Shown here in pieces: positions 1 to 12,636 of a stretch of 64,000 nt of DNA. Position 1 is the stretch's first letter. Each line of letters begins with the position of its first letter. This stretch comes from Eucalyptus grandis. Lineage: Eukaryota > Streptophyta > Magnoliopsida > Myrtales > Myrtaceae. The position numbers and the translations under genes are program-made. A model generated the notes under the pieces. It saw nothing but the letters and a program-made list of their open reading frames with translations, searched no databases and was not told the origin of the DNA. The DNA is taken from positions 29,179,803 through 29,243,802 of the forward strand of contig NC_052619.1 in the NCBI RefSeq assembly GCF_016545825.1, read 5' to 3'.

Positions 1-610
1 TTGAAATGTGGTACAACAAAGAGAAACAATTTATTGGTCCCACAACTTGAAATGAGTAATGGAATTTAGCAAGATCCCTTTCGATTACATGTTGTATCTT
101 GTAAATAATTAACTGAATGTAGTTTCCGCTGTTGGGAGGCATTGCCCATTTGACATGTGCAGAGAAGTTACAAGAACTCTATATCCTCATCGATAAGGAT
201 GCGTTAATAAATGTGGAGGGGCTATGCAAGAAATTATTTGAGGCTCGTTCTGGAACCTCCAGTTCGAGATCGCCGCTTAACGAGGTGATCAATATGCACA
301 TAGGATGGAAAGCCTCGAGAAAATGAAGTGGAAGGTGATGAGCGGAGTGTGAATTGAGGTGTTGTCATATGCATCTAGTCACATTAAGGGAGAGGTACAA
401 GTGTAGGTGCCTTGTAATGGTGGAGAACTTCTTGCCTTTGTTTGGCTATTGATGGCTCTTTTCGGCTGGTACCTACAACCTGAATGGGGCTTGGATTATA
501 TATACCAAGATGACATATTTCATCACTATCAAAGTATTCTATTTGCATAATCTTCTAAATCACAAGTCCTCACTAGCGTACATATGATTTGGTATGGCAT
601 TGACGATTCA
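1..610 (+). pseudogene. DUF594 C-terminal remnant, array copy 1
   Basis: This is the tail of a DUF4220/DUF594 plant membrane-protein gene whose 5' part lies outside the window. An open stretch from about 132 to 326 reads as the DUF594 core (LIDKDALINVEGLCKKLFEA). The region that follows resembles 48374-48570, where a clearer copy reads SEVWVEMLSSA, GGEYLAIVWLLMAY and ends in a histidine/glutamine-rich tail. Stops interrupt it before and after the open stretch, so it is a pseudogene. The biochemical role of the family is unknown. The assignment rests on recognising the family pattern and on similarity between copies in this window. Confidence 0.6.
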
Positions 611-1021
611 ATCTCTTTTTTCTTTTTCTTTTTTGGTATGCTTACGAATAAAATGTGAATCTTTGTCGTATTTTGGGATGGAAGCTGTATTTTGATGGCT
701 AAATAATAATCTATACAAGAATTAGTAGTACATTCTATTTTTAGGTTTGCGACTTATGTTTACATGTAATCCCTATGCTAATAAAATAATGAATGCCCGA
801 GAGAATGTAGCGAATATTGCCCGGAGGATCTGATCAATTGTTCTGGACAATAAACATCAGACAAAAACGTACCTAAATTTTGAGTCCAATGAAAGGACTT
901 TTCTCTACCAAATAGATATCTTGAACATCTCAAATCATATTCTTTCCTTTTGGATAAGCAATGATAAGCGATAATATAACTACTTCTAAACTTTTTAGTC
1001 TCCTTGTGAATGATTTATCTT
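611..1021 (+). other. 3' flank of array copy 1, with TSD
   Basis: Non-coding flank. The block around 815-955 recurs almost unchanged at 13378-13500, 42900-43030 and 48770-48850, so it belongs to the repeating unit. The last five bases (1017-1021, ATCTT) are the left target-site duplication of the copia element that follows. Confidence 0.6.
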
Positions 1022-1915
1022 TGATAAAGCTAGTACGAGTACCTAGAGGGGGGTGAATAGGTTTATGAATATTTTCTTGAAGATTGCACAATACTTAGAC
1101 AGATGAAAGATTAAAAAATCAATCGTAAGACTTAGTAAAGGAAAGAGAGAATTAAACACGAGGTTTATAGTGGTTCGGCTTGATTCAAGCCTACGTCCAC
1201 TCTTCTGCACTGACAGCCGATTGGCTGGATTCCACTATGAACAAAGAGATGTTACAGTGTTGATTTTCCTTGATTTCTCGATGTAGATGATCTACTACAC
1301 TCTTTCAAGGTATCACCAAGTACAAACACTCTGTGTATACAATTTCGCTCGAATCGTATCGACTAACACTCAAGGTTCTTCGACTGGAATTTTTCTATCG
1401 ATCACACACTTAAAACAACTAGAACGTCTTCCTTTTATACTCCTTTATGCCATCATAGCCGTTGGCACTTACCAAAGGAATTCCTCCAATCTACCCGTTG
1501 GACGGAATCAATTAAGAAGATCATCCGAGCTATTTAAGGAATCGATGATAGCCCATCAATCTCGTTCGCCCATACAATCAGGATTTTGGTTTCCAAGAAT
1601 AGAACATTCCAAGAATGTTTCGTCGACCATCGGATCTTCAATTGTTTTTAGATAAGAATCAAAAAATCCGAAATGATTATCCAACCAAGGGATCTTCTCC
1701 AGAAGATAGGATCAAATCCTCAACCATATACTTCGGCTTCGGATATCCTTCGCCACTAGATTAGAAAGACTGTTAGTGAGAATAATCTTGAGTCTTGAGT
1801 CTTGAGTCTTGAGTCTTGAGATTACAAAGTCTTAAGACTTTATACTGTCGATATCCGACTAGATCGATATAAATGTTTTGTCGCTTCAAAATATTCTGGA
1901 AAGATTTCTCCAACA
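1022..1915 (-). repeat. 3' LTR of copia element 1
   Basis: 894 bp, starting TGATAAAGC and ending CCAACA on the + strand, matching 9598-10473. It contains four tandem copies of CTTGAGT near 1791-1820, where the other LTR has a single CTTGAGTCTTGAG. This accounts for most of the length difference. Confidence 0.9.
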
Positions 1916-1928
1916 ATCTCCCCCTTTT
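1916..1928 (-). other. Polypurine tract of copia element 1
   Basis: On the - strand this reads AAAAGGGGGAGAT and directly abuts the 3' LTR. That is the expected plus-strand primer position and it fixes the element's orientation. Confidence 0.8.
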
Positions 1929-2214
1929 GATGGTGACAAAACTTTCTTGTAGATTTGAACAACTTTGACTTGCAAAAACATTTTTCAAGCAATATGGCTA
2001 ACTCATAAAGATTAATAAAACAACCAGACTCTGCATCCACAGCAAATTGGTTAGTCTTTCATGAGTAATACCATATGACAATACTTGATATAAATGCAAC
2101 CAGTCAAGCATCAAAATCCACAGCCAATTCAGTCTCACACTCAAGTTCAAGTTCTCAAGTCATACTCAAAAATAAACATAACCACAAAAGTCAAAGTTTT
2201 AAAATAATGTTTGT

Positions 2215-4308
2215 TCAAATTGGTTCTCCCCTTTTTGTCATCATTAAAAAGAGGGCGAGAAAGGAGTCATGTCCGCTGGGAATGTGCACGATCCGGAATT
2301 CTCCCATTGATCGGACTACACCTTCTAGCCTCTTCAAGTCCTCCCTTAGATGAGCTACCTCATCTCCTTTGGCATTGGCTTGAAGTTGCAGAGCGAGGTC
2401 TTTCATCTTGTCCTCGGGGTGATCAAGATGCTTGTCCAGCATTCTTCATGGCTTGAATTTCACGGTCGAGCATATATCCGGCCACGCATTTCCGTAAGAA
2501 TATCCATGATGCGATGAAAATCTGCAGAATTGTCTGTACGTGTACCGGCATGAGCTTTTTCGGATGGAGTAAATGTATACGATGGCGCTTCTGTATAGTC
2601 TTGCAGATTTGGTGTCGATGTATCACCTTCTTCAGGCAATTGAGAAGCTTGAAATTCTTCTGGGTCTGTTGGAGATTGTCTTGGACCTTCACTATCTCGC
2701 AGCATGAGGTGTAGACCTTTCTTGCTCGCCAACTCCCCCGTCTCTAGGACATCCAAAGGGGAAGAGTGATGATCATGCTCTAGATTTCCCTTCTCTCCAG
2801 ATTCAGCAGCAGACTTTTCTTTCTCTTCTTCAGCTTCTTTCTCCTTCTCTCTCTGCTCTTCTTCTTCTCTTTGTTTCTTCTGAAATTCTGTCGGCTAAGA
2901 CACAGAACGTCTGGTTCTTGTCAGTGCATGGATAGTAGGATCTTCATCCTCTTCATCTTCATCCTCCAGGATGAGAGATCTTTTCTTCTTTTTCGATGGG
3001 GCTCCAATGGCCTCCTTTCCTTTTCTCTTTGAAGCAGACTGAATAGGAGATTTTACTCTGAATTTCTCCATTGCCTTGGACAGTTCTTGCAGACGCATCT
3101 TCGTTAACATCTTCAAACCTACCACCATCTTATCACACGGTTGAACACAAAGTGTTTGAGGCGGTTCAATATTCATGTGTCGAAGATCTTGGTTACTGCA
3201 CCCGAGATAAGGCAATTGTCCTTTGTCTTTCGACATTGCTCGTACATATGGAAGAGAATAGTGTGCGGGAGAGAGAACTTCCGTCCCTGTGTTGATCGCG
3301 TACATCAACTTTGCTTCGAAAGAGACACAGAAGTTTTTGACGTAGACTTTGGTCTAAGACAGTTGATCACAATCTTATGAAGCACAATGTTGATGGCATT
3401 CATCCTGGAATAGGTAACTTTCTTCTCTGCGTCCCTATCTTTGACAAGTTCCAGAGTAGTACGAGCAGGTGAGACTTTGATTGGTAGATAACGTACTCGT
3501 TCAACTCCAACTATGTCCGCCAACATATTAACATCTACCACGTAGACTTGGTCTCGTACACTTGAATGAAATTCTATTCGCATCCGTAAAGCTAAGATTT
3601 GAATAGAAATAAGCGGTCGATGCGCATACCCGTCCGTAGAGTCGAGCAAAATTCTCAAGTTGAAACAAATTCAAGTTTTCTCTTAAGTTTATGTTGATGG
3701 CGTCCGGGAAGTCAAAATCGACACTTCTAGGGTTTATCACCCTCTTTTCAACAGCCTCGGAATACACTTTTTCTTGATCCTTGGATTTGAACAAATCCAT
3801 CCGATTTCCTTTCACCTTTGCTGCCACTCCCATTTTCGGTTGAAATTCAAGGAACATTCGTCATCATTGTTCCCTTCAATTAAATTTTGTCCGGCATACG
3901 AGGATCACTTGGAATGTTCGCAAGTGCTTCCTCTGCTTTTCCTTTCGGGGCAATTCCCAATTCCTCCATTTTCTTCAGAAAAAGATACTCATTCCCATAA
4001 TTTTTGTCCTTAAGGAAGTCATCTATATAATTCAATGGAGTACCTGTGCTTTTCAACGCACGATAAAGTTTATACATAAAGGAGGGCTTTTGGACTCATC
4101 GGGTCGGCATCCTCGATTATCTCTTCTTCCAGATTATGACTTGCGCCTTGTGGGGCGGAGGCGTTGAATGACGTGGATGAGAGCGAATCGGACTTTGTCG
4201 CTGACTTGTTAAATCTTCTTCCTCAGTGAGATCGAAGTGAGTCGGTCCCTTCTTCATTCTTTGTGGTCCCCTGCTTGCGATTCTTGATGATTTCCTCGAA
4301 GAAGACAT
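2215..4308 (-). pseudogene. Additional ORF downstream of pol in copia 1 (plant-transposon-protein type)
   Basis: This ORF lies in sense orientation between the pol stop (4737) and the polypurine tract. A probable start at 4308 opens with MSSSRKSSRIASRG, a basic Ser/Arg-rich N terminus. It is followed by a segment typical of the 'putative plant transposon protein' family (Transposase_32, PF20167 as I recall): VINPRSVDFDFPDAI, then ARLYGRVCASTAYFYSNLSF and VYVVDVNMLADIVGVERV. Next come a KRKGKEAIGAPSKKKKR nuclear-localisation-like cluster, an acidic run (DEDEEDEDP) and a C-terminal helical region around HLREDLKRLEGVV. The frame changes several times, so it is decayed. Its function is unknown. 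The position matches that of env-like ORFs in SIRE-type copia elements, but I see no signal peptide or clear membrane anchor. Confidence 0.6.
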
Positions 4309-4736
4309 CTTTCTTTGTCGATTGGAAGATTCCTTCACTTGCTTTCCCAAGAAAAATGACCACTTTCTCGACGACGAACAAGCAAAGAGAAAGAAAAGAT
4401 CGGGAGGAGAGTGCCTTTTAGGGTTTTGAAGATTGGGGAAAAGAAAAACGTATATATATAACTCGTTTTGAAAAGGGAAGATCAATCGGTGCAAGGAAAG
4501 TGAACGATCACTTCTTTTCAAAATCAATAACTGCCAAAATTATTCCTTTTAAAAAAATCTTCAAATTTCATGCGGATTATAGAATAATCGAACAAAAGAT
4601 CGTACCTTTTCGAGTTAAAATAACTAAATGAAAATTCGTACCTCTTAGATGAAATACAACTTACAGTCTATAGCCACGAATGTTCGAGTCGAGGATTTAA
4701 AGTCTGAAAGATTAGAGTCTTAGAGTTGGTGAGTCT

Positions 4737-7700
4737 CTAGACTTTAACTTCTTCGGGCTTCAAAATGTTGAGTCTTGAACGGATAAAGTCGAATTGATTT
4801 TTCTCCAAAGGCTTTGTGAATATATCCGCTAGTTGACTCTTTGAATCAACAAATTGAATCGAGATTTCTCCATTTTGAATATGATCTCTAATGAAGTGAT
4901 GTCGAATCTCAATATGCTTTGCTCTTGAATGAAGGATTGGATTTTTGGTGAGATTGATCGCACTGGTGTTGTCACATCTGATTTCTGTGCATGAGTCTTC
5001 AATCCCAAAGTCTTGTAGCTGTTGTTTTATCCATAGAATTTGCGAACAGCAGCTTCCAAGAGCTACATACTTTGCTTCTGTCGTTGAAAGAGCTACAGTG
5101 CTTTGCTTCCTAAAAAACCAAGACACCGTCCTGTTTCCAAGTAGTTGACAAGTTCCAGAGGTGCTTTTTCTATCGACTCTGCAACCGGCCAAATCGCATC
5201 CGAGTATCCTAGAAGATTAAAGTCTCCTTCTTGGGATACCAGAGACCGATGCTTGAAGATGAGGCAACGTATTTGATAACACGTTTTACAGCACCGAGAT
5301 GGGATTCTCTCGGGATCCGATTGAAACCTAGCACAAATGCAAACACTAAACAAAATATCAGGTCTAGAAAGTAAGATAAAGAAGTGAACCGATCATGCTC
5401 CTGTACAGCTTTTGATCTACTTTCTTCCCTTCTTCATCCTTGTCTATCTTCTGAGAACATGACATTGGTATGTCGGTCTTTTTGCACTTTTCCAATCCAA
5501 ACCTTTTGACAAGGTCATTCGCATATTTTTCTTGATGAATAAAAGTTCCTTCCTTCATTTGTTTCACTTGGAGTCCAAGAAAGAATGTTAACTCTCCCAT
5601 CATACTCATTTCAAACTCATCCCGCATAGACTTAGAAAACTTCTTGCATAGACTTTCATTAGATGATCCAAAAATAATATCGTCCACATATATTTGAACA
5701 AGTAAAAAGCTTTTGCTTTCCTTTTTGATAAACAAAGTAGTATCTACTTTACCTTTGACAAAACCATTCCGTAATAAGAACTTACTTAGTCCGTCGTACC
5801 AAGCTCGAGGTGCTTGCTTTAAACCATACAAGGCCTTTTTCGTCTAAAGGCGAGTCCGCTTCTTTGGGTCTTCAAACCCAGGTGGTTGTTCCACATAAAC
5901 TTCCTCATGGATGAATCCATTTAGGAATGCACTTTTGACGTCCATTTGGAATAACCTAAAATTTTTATAACAAGCAAACGCAAGTAATAGACGAATAGCT
6001 TCTAACCTTGCTCTTTGGAGCATAAGTCTCATCATAGTCTATTCCTTCTTCTTGCGTATATCCTTTGGCCACGAGTCTTGCTTTGTTTCGTACGACTTTT
6101 CCTTCTTCATTCATCTTGTTCCCGAATACCCATTTGGTTCCAAATGCAGTTTTACCTTTTGGTTTAGATGTCAATTCCCGGACATCATTGATGTTGAATT
6201 GTCTCGAGTTCTTCTTGCATAGCTTCGATCCAACTTTCATCGATGAAGCTTCTTCTATGCTTTTTGGTTCGATTTCAGAAATGAGAGCCACAAAGACTAG
6301 ATTCTTCACGCCTTTTTGATCGGGTGCGGATTCCTTCATTGATTTCGCCAATAATGAGATCTTTAGGATGACCGGATTTATGCTTCCGATTCTTGGTTGT
6401 TCCGCCCGGTTGATGATCTCTTTCTTTGTTTGAATCTTCATGTGCTTCTTGATGTTAGACTTCCAGAGACTGAGATGCTTCTTGAGTTGTAAGCATTGGA
6501 AGGTCTGGAATGGGTTCAGACTCTTCATATTGAGTCTGGCTGGATTCATCTTGCATTGAGTCTTGGAATTTAACATTCGTTGATTCCTCCACCGACTGGC
6601 TTTTCTTGTTATAGACTCGTAGGCTTTGCTTGATGTAGAATATCCAAGGAAGATGCCTTCATCCGATCTTTCTTCAAACTTTCCAACTCGATCATTTGCA
6701 TTTTTCAAAATAAAGCATTTGCAACCAAACACATGAAAGTATGAAACAATAGGCTTTTTACCTTTGAACAATTCATAGGGGGTTTTCTCTAAAATAGGTC
6801 TTAAAAGGACTCTATTTATAATATAGCATGCTGTTGAAACAGACTTCAGCCCAAAATCGTGAAGAAATTTTGCTTTCAATTAAAAGTGTTCTAGCCATTT
6901 CTTGAAGAGATCTATTCTTTCTTTCCACAACTCCATTTTTTGCTCGGAGTATATGGAGAGGAAAACATATGATTAAAACCAGATTTATCACAAAATTTCG
7001 TAAAATCTTGATTTTCAAATTCACTTCCATGATCGGTTCTTATGCTTGAAATTGCACATCCTTTTTCATTTTGAACCTTTTTGGCAAATTTTTCAAAATA
7101 CGAAAAGGTTTCTGACTTACTTGTAAGAAAATATACCCATGTAAAGCGGGAGTAATCATCCACAATTACTAGGCAATATTTCTTACCTCCAATGCTCCGG
7201 GGTTCTGGTTGGTCCGAAGAGATCCATATGAAGCAACCGTAGTACATGATTAGTAGAAACATGGTTTATTTGCTTAAATGAATTTCTTACACCTTTCCCG
7301 AATGCATGGAGTGCATGAATCGACTTTTGGTATGGCAATTTAGGTAGACCTCGAACAAGCTTCTTTGATGAGATTTTGGCTAATTGTTTCATGTTGACAT
7401 GGCCAAGCTTTCGTGCCATAAGACTGCTTCATCTTGAATTGAGATTAGGCATTGTGCTTCATTTGGTTTTACATCAAGGAGGTAGATATTTCCATGCCTT
7501 CGACCCATGAAAGGCGAGTTGAGTCTTTGCTAATTCCGTAACATATGCCTTCTTGAAAGGAGATCTTGAAACCAAAAGTATCACACAATTGGCTAATAGT
7601 TAGAAGATTGTAGTTGAGTCCTTCCACTAGAGAGACATTGCTTATTGTGAGATTTCCAATTTTCACAGTTCCAAATCCCACAATGCTTCCTTTGCTGTTT

Positions 7701-7780
7701 CCTCCAAATGAAACTTTTCCACCATTCACTTGAACAAGCTTTATGAAGCAATTTGAGTCTCTGTCATGTGTCTTGAACAT
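4737..7780 (-). pseudogene. Copia 1 pol: protease, integrase, RT, RNase H (frameshifted)
   Basis: The pieces run in the copia order. The protease-region tail is at 7780-7469 (GSIVGFGTVKIGNLTISNV, LNYNLLTISQLCD). The GAG-pre-integrase segment is at about 7419 (KLGHVNMKQLAK). The integrase core is at 7262-6812, with VDDYSRFTWVYFL and IRTDHGSEFEN. The RT begins with [26 protein letters not shown] sequence at about 6100, continues with FQMDVKSAFLNG (about 5945) and carries the YVDD catalytic box at about 5690. The RNase H is at 5353-4737, with STTEAKYVAL and ADIFTKPL. Stops and frame changes separate most of these blocks, so no full polyprotein can be made from this copy. Confidence 0.9.
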
Positions 7781-7967
7781 CCGCCGTCAAGATACCATTT
7801 AACTTTCTTTTTGACAGAGACTCGCATTCAAAAGAGAGTCTCAAGCTTTCTTTGGTACCCAAATTTTCTTGGGTCCTTTGGCGTTAGTAGAATAAGCATT
7901 ACTAGGCCATACTTTCTTAACAGCTTCCAAACCATAGGACACTCTTTTTCAAAATGATCCCGACTTG

Positions 7968-9535
7968 TTACACTTTGAACACCTTAGAGCACTTCGACCT
8001 ACGAGACTTTACAAAGACTTTCTTGAAATGATTTTTGTAAGCCTCTTTTGATGGTCTTTTCTTAATTCTTTCTTTTACTTTTGGAAAATCAATCAAAGGA
8101 ATTGTTTCTGCTGTCATACCCAAACCAGACTTGTTAAAGTAAGGTCTTTGATTTGAAAGAACTTTTTCAAGTTTTTCAGACCCTATAGAAAATTTCTTTG
8201 AAATATTTGATAAGTCAGTTTTTAAGAAAGCATTTTCTTTTGAAAGTTTATCTTCATTCTCCTTAAGAGTAGAAAAATTCAAGTCTAAACTTTTCACTTT
8301 TTCTTCTAAAATATTTTCCTTTTGTTTTAAAACTGAGTTTTCCTTTTTAAGTTCGGAAATCCTTTTTAGAGAAGTCTTAAGACTAAAACATAGTTCATCA
8401 ATGTATTTAGAGACTTTGACAGGGATTTTATAATCACTTACCTCAAATTCACCGTCCGAGTCCGATCCGAACCGAGTCCGATTGTGCCATTAGACACAAA
8501 GTTAGCATATTCCTCATCACTTTCTTCACACTCAGTATCGCTCCAAGTTTCGGCTTTGAGAGCTTTTCGAGACTTTTCAGCTTTTCCTCTTTTCTTCTTC
8601 AGGAGAGAGGACAATTTGGTCCGATGTGTCCCTTTTTCTTACATTCGAAGCAAACTACATCTTTGTTTGGTTCCTCATTATCAACAAACTTGGTTTGCTG
8701 TTTCGAAGACTTTGTTTCCTTGAGTTGAACCTTATTCCTTTTCTATTCAGCTTTCGAACCTTCTAATCATAAGAGCAAGCTCCTCATCGTCCGATCTTCT
8801 TCAGAGTCTGTATCATTAGAATCATCGTTAGATTTTAATGCAATGGATTTCTTACCTCTTGGATCTTCGTCTTCATTGATTCGTTCCACTTCATAAGACT
8901 GAAGAGTTCCAATCAGCTCGTTTACAGATAATGGCATAATTCTTTGCGTCTCTCTTATTGAAGTCTTTATATGATTCCAATCCTTGGAGAGTCCACGCAG
9001 TAGCTTGTTCACCTTCATAGGATCAGAAATTTTCTGTCCTTGATTCTCAAGGCCATTGACAATATCGTAAAACGGCTAAACATGTCGGTTATAGATTCTC
9101 CTTGTTTCATTTTGAAGGCTTCATATTGACCAAGGAGAATGTTAATTCTGGTCTCCTTCACTCGGTCTGTCCCTTCATAAGTGATATGTAATCTGTCCCA
9201 GACTTCTTTTGTTTGTATCACAAGAAGATATTCTGTTATATTCGGTTGGTGATAAAGCACAATATAAAGAGTAAATTGCTTTTGCATCGAGTGCTTGTCT
9301 CTTGTTTATCTCTTCTTGAGACATTCCGCTGGTTTCAACAGTTTCTTTCCCTCTTTCGGATGCGATGCAAAGTAGGAGTAATTCCTCTTTCCACCACTTC
9401 CCATTCCAGAGGATCCTTTGATCGTAGAAAAGCTTTCATCTTGTATTTCCAGATGTTGTAATCCTTTCCATCAAAGTAGGGTGGTCTGGTATTGCTTTGC
9501 CCTTCCACCAGCCCTGGTGCTAGCATACTAGCCAT
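7968..9535 (-). pseudogene. Copia 1 gag with CCHC knuckle (frameshifted)
   Basis: The start at 9535 gives MASMLAPGLVEG followed by the typical copia Gag opening PPYFDGKDYNIWKYKMKAFL. The UBN2-like middle lies at about 9287-8767 (INILLGQYEAFKMKQGES, MKVNKLLRGLSKDWNH). A zinc knuckle CFECKKKGHIGPNC is encoded at 8611-8652. A Lys/Glu-rich coiled segment follows at 8297-7968. At least two frame changes break the gene. Confidence 0.85.
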
Positions 9536-9582
9536 GGATCTTTTACTCTGAAGTAAAACACTTCAAATAAAGTAAGAACACA

Positions 9583-9595
9583 GGCTCTGATACCA
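9583..9595 (-). other. Primer-binding site of copia element 1
   Basis: On the - strand this reads TGGTATCAGAGCC, complementary to the 3' end of plant initiator-Met tRNA. It lies two bases inside the 5' LTR, as usual for plant Ty1/copia elements. Confidence 0.9.
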
Positions 9596-9597
9596 AT

Positions 9598-10473
9598 TGA
9601 TAAAGCTAGTACGAGTACCTAAAGGGGGGTGAATAGGTTTATGAATATTTTCTTGAAGATTGCACAATACTTAGACAGATGAAAGATTAAAAAATCAATC
9701 GTAAGACTTAGTAAAGGAAAGAGAGAATTAAACACGAGGTTTATAGTGGTTCGGCTTGATTCAAGCCTACGTCCACTCTTCGCACCGACAGCCGATTGGC
9801 TGGATTCCACTATGAACAAAGAGATGTTACGGTGTTGATTTTCCTTGATTTCTCGATGTAGATGATCTACTACACTCGCTCAAGGTATCACCAAGTACAA
9901 ACACTCTGTGTATACAATTTCGCTCGAAATCGTATCGACTAACACTCAAGGTTCTTCGACTGGAATTTTTCTATCGATCACACACTTAAAACAACTAGAA
10001 CGTCTTCCTTTTATACTCCTTTATGCCATCATAGCCGTTGGCACTTACCAAAGGAATTCCTCCAATCTACCCGTTGGACGGAATCAATTAAGAAGATCAT
10101 CCGAGCTATTTAAGGAATCGATGATAGCCCATCAATCCTGTTCGCCCATACAATCGGGATTTTGGTTTCAAGAATAGAACATTCCAAGAATGTTTCGTCG
10201 ACCATCGGATCTTCAATTGTTTTTAGATAAGAATCAAAAAATCCGAAATGATTATCCAACCAAGGGATCTTCTCAGAAGATAGGATCAAATCCTCAACCA
10301 TATACTTCGGCTTCGGATATCCTTCGCCACCTTTGGATTAGAAAGACTGTCAGTGAGAATAATCTTGAGTCTTGAGATTACAAAGTCTTAAGACTTTATA
10401 CTGTCGATATCCAGACTAGACTGATAGAAATGTTTTGTCAGCTTCAAAATATTCTGGAAAGATTTCTCCAACA
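9598..10473 (-). repeat. 5' LTR of copia element 1
   Basis: 876 bp, matching 1022-1915 with scattered substitutions and small indels. It ends CCAACA and is followed by the right target duplication ATCTT at 10474-10478. Confidence 0.9.
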
Positions 10474-11600
10474 ATCTTTAACTCAACTGATGATTGAATT
10501 TAAATGAGCATACATATCATGAACTTAGGAAGCTCTCTATTAGAAAATTGGTTATCATTGGCAGGATTTGGTTGTCTTGATATCAGGCCCATTATATATA
10601 GATATGCAAGTAGAACTGAGATAGGACCAATTTGATGATAAACATCAATTTAACAAAAAGTGATGAGTATTCTTCATTCATGAGATACTTTTCTTTTGTT
10701 ATTTGATGTATGAGATCATTGGTCGTCCATTTTTATATTTTATTGTAAAGCAAATAATCATCTCAACTATTACATTGTATTACCAATTTGAGTCGGTTTG
10801 AAATCCTAAAGGATTTTTTGGTTTGTTCAAAATCATGTGTGCCCATTAATCCAAAGCAAATCTGGATTTTCTTGGGCCTGGTTTTTGTTGGACGTAGCTC
10901 TCCAAGGTTTGACCAAGAAGGAGAAATCTGAGAAAAAAGCTCCACCGGACGCTGCCACTACAGGACAAAATGAGGGGCACACATATTTTATAAATATTTA
11001 TGTTTATTTTATGGGGTTAGAAAAGTCTTCATAAGAGAGAGAAACAAAAAAGCGAGGGTTTTGCTTTTATTCCGCTCACGTGCTGAAGCGCATGGTGAGC
11101 TCCGGGAAAAAGGATGAACAGCAAAGACAGAAAGGGCGCGCACGGTGACGCCCTCTTTGATCGGATGGAGGAGCTTTGAACGAGGTAGAAGTTGTGTTGT
11201 GAGTTTTAATCCGATTGAGTGTGGAAACACTTAAACTTTTGAGCATTGTAAATCCGATTCTCTAGTTAAAGTGAATTATTAGTTATTGAATCTCCTTATA
11301 GAATATGTATTGACATTCGAAATAAAACATGCAAATCTTTTATATCATTATTATTTATCATTTATTTCTTTGGTAATTTCATATTTATTGGATTGCGAGA
11401 TTTTGTCAATTTTCGATTTAATTTTACAACATCAACATCTATATATACATGTACAAGCAAGGAACAATCTCAACATATATAAGTACATGTAAAACAAGGA
11501 ATCTTCTTAACTTGTACATATACATTCCCCACTATTCCTCCCATAGATTTTTTGTACCCAAAATTATATTAGAGAGGGTTGATAAAATTAAACAAATACA
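10474..11600 (+). promoter_or_regulatory. Upstream region of array copy 2, TATA at 10989-10996
   Basis: No gene seen. The block around 10780-11040 recurs before copies 3, 4, 6 and 7. It holds TATAAATA (10989-10996) just after a conserved GGGGCACAC, the likely core promoter. About 612 bp separate this TATA from the ATG at 11601, against about 211 bp in copies 6 and 7. The extra leader may be an intron or an insertion. Confidence 0.5.
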
Positions 11601-12636
11601 TGGAATTTAGTTTCATGTGGAAGCTATAGAACAAATGGAACATTCAAGACTTTGTCATATTGAGCATTTTGCTTCAGGTCTCTCTCATGTTATTTGCATC
11701 CCTTAGAAAGGAAACAACAAACCACCACATAGTTTTCCTCTTATGGTTGGCCTATTTGATGGCTGATTGGGTAGATGCAATCGCAATAGGACTCATCTCT
11801 TATAACTAAGGCATTTTAATCGCTTGTGCAGTTGAAGTAAATGGAACACTTCAAGCATTTGGTGCCTTATTTCTCTTGTTATACCTTGAAAGTCCAGACA
11901 CCATCACTGCCTTCTCATTGCAGGACTCACTTTGGAAAAGCCATGTGCTTACTTTCTTCTTTCAAGTCAGTGCCACCATCTATGTCTTTGTGTAGATATT
12001 TCTCAATGATAAGTTGCCGATGATTCTAATGATGTCGGTGTTATTTGCTAGGGTCATAAAAAATACAGAGTGGGTACTTGCACTTCATCTATCAAGCTTC
12101 CCAAGATTCAAGAAATCAACGTTAAGATGTATATAATAAGTTAGTAAAATAACTCAATTTTCTAAGGAATGGTCATTTTGATGAAGAAAAATCAGAGCTT
12201 ACTGAGAGCATTGTGATGAAGCATGCTTACTACTTTTTTTCAAATCTTTAAAGCATTTATTAGAGATCTCCTGTTCACATGTCAACAGTGCGAAATGAGC
12301 TGTGAACATTTCTGCAAAGTTTCTACAATGGATGCTTTAAGAGTGATATTAGTCGAACTCCATTTCACGTACAAGGTGCCTCACATGAAAGTGTGGGCAA
12401 TACATTCTAAGTGGAGCTACATTTTCTACTCCATAGCCTTTACTGATTGTGTCATGGCTTTCCTCATTCTCTATCGTTTGAACAAACATCGGTTCCTCAA
12501 AGTCAATGTGGAAATTACTTATTTCTTTCTTTTCATAAGGACTGCTCTTGATATGATAGCTTTATTCATGCTCGTTTTCTCCAATAAGACTATTGCCAAA
12601 GTCGAGTGCTACAATTCATTTCCAAGGATAACTTGA
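11601..12636 (+). pseudogene. DUF4220-like membrane protein pseudogene, array copy 2
   Basis: The start at 11601 gives MEFSFMWKL, then a stop. In the same frame the rest reads NIQDFVILSILLQVSLMLF (membrane segment), LMADWVDAIAIGLISYN (the conserved tract containing 'ADW') and SPDTITAFSLQD. An open reading frame at 12223-12636 (137 residues) keeps the family's second half: a FFQIFKAFIRDLLF segment, SKWSYIFYSIAFTDC and a final membrane span ending ALFMLVFSNKTIAK. In-frame stops and at least one frame change mark it as a pseudogene. The usual C-terminal DUF594 does not follow; unrelated sequence starts at about 12640. Confidence 0.7.

Larger units (their letters stand above)
1022..10473 (-). mobile_element. 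Ty1/copia LTR retrotransposon 1, complete but decayed
   Basis: A 9.45-kb element on the - strand, bounded by TG...CA and flanked by the 5-bp duplication ATCTT (1017-1021 and 10474-10478). Removing it restores the sequence seen in other array units (compare 52165-52200). Reading leftwards from 10473 the order is 5' LTR, initiator-Met primer site, gag with CCHC knuckle, protease, integrase, RT, RNase H, an additional ORF, polypurine tract and 3' LTR. Integrase before RT is diagnostic of Ty1/copia. The coding region has many frameshifts, yet the LTRs differ at only a few percent of positions plus a short tandem repeat (by eye). The insertion is therefore probably fairly recent and was likely made in trans or from a damaged template. 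Confidence 0.9.

Noticed and set aside
1287..1655. 122-codon open frame on the + strand
   Set aside because: It lies inside a copia LTR, is antisense to the element, and shows no known protein pattern.
10989..10996. TATA box as promoter of an intact gene
   Set aside because: The gene downstream has an early stop and frame changes, so only a pseudogene promoter is claimed.
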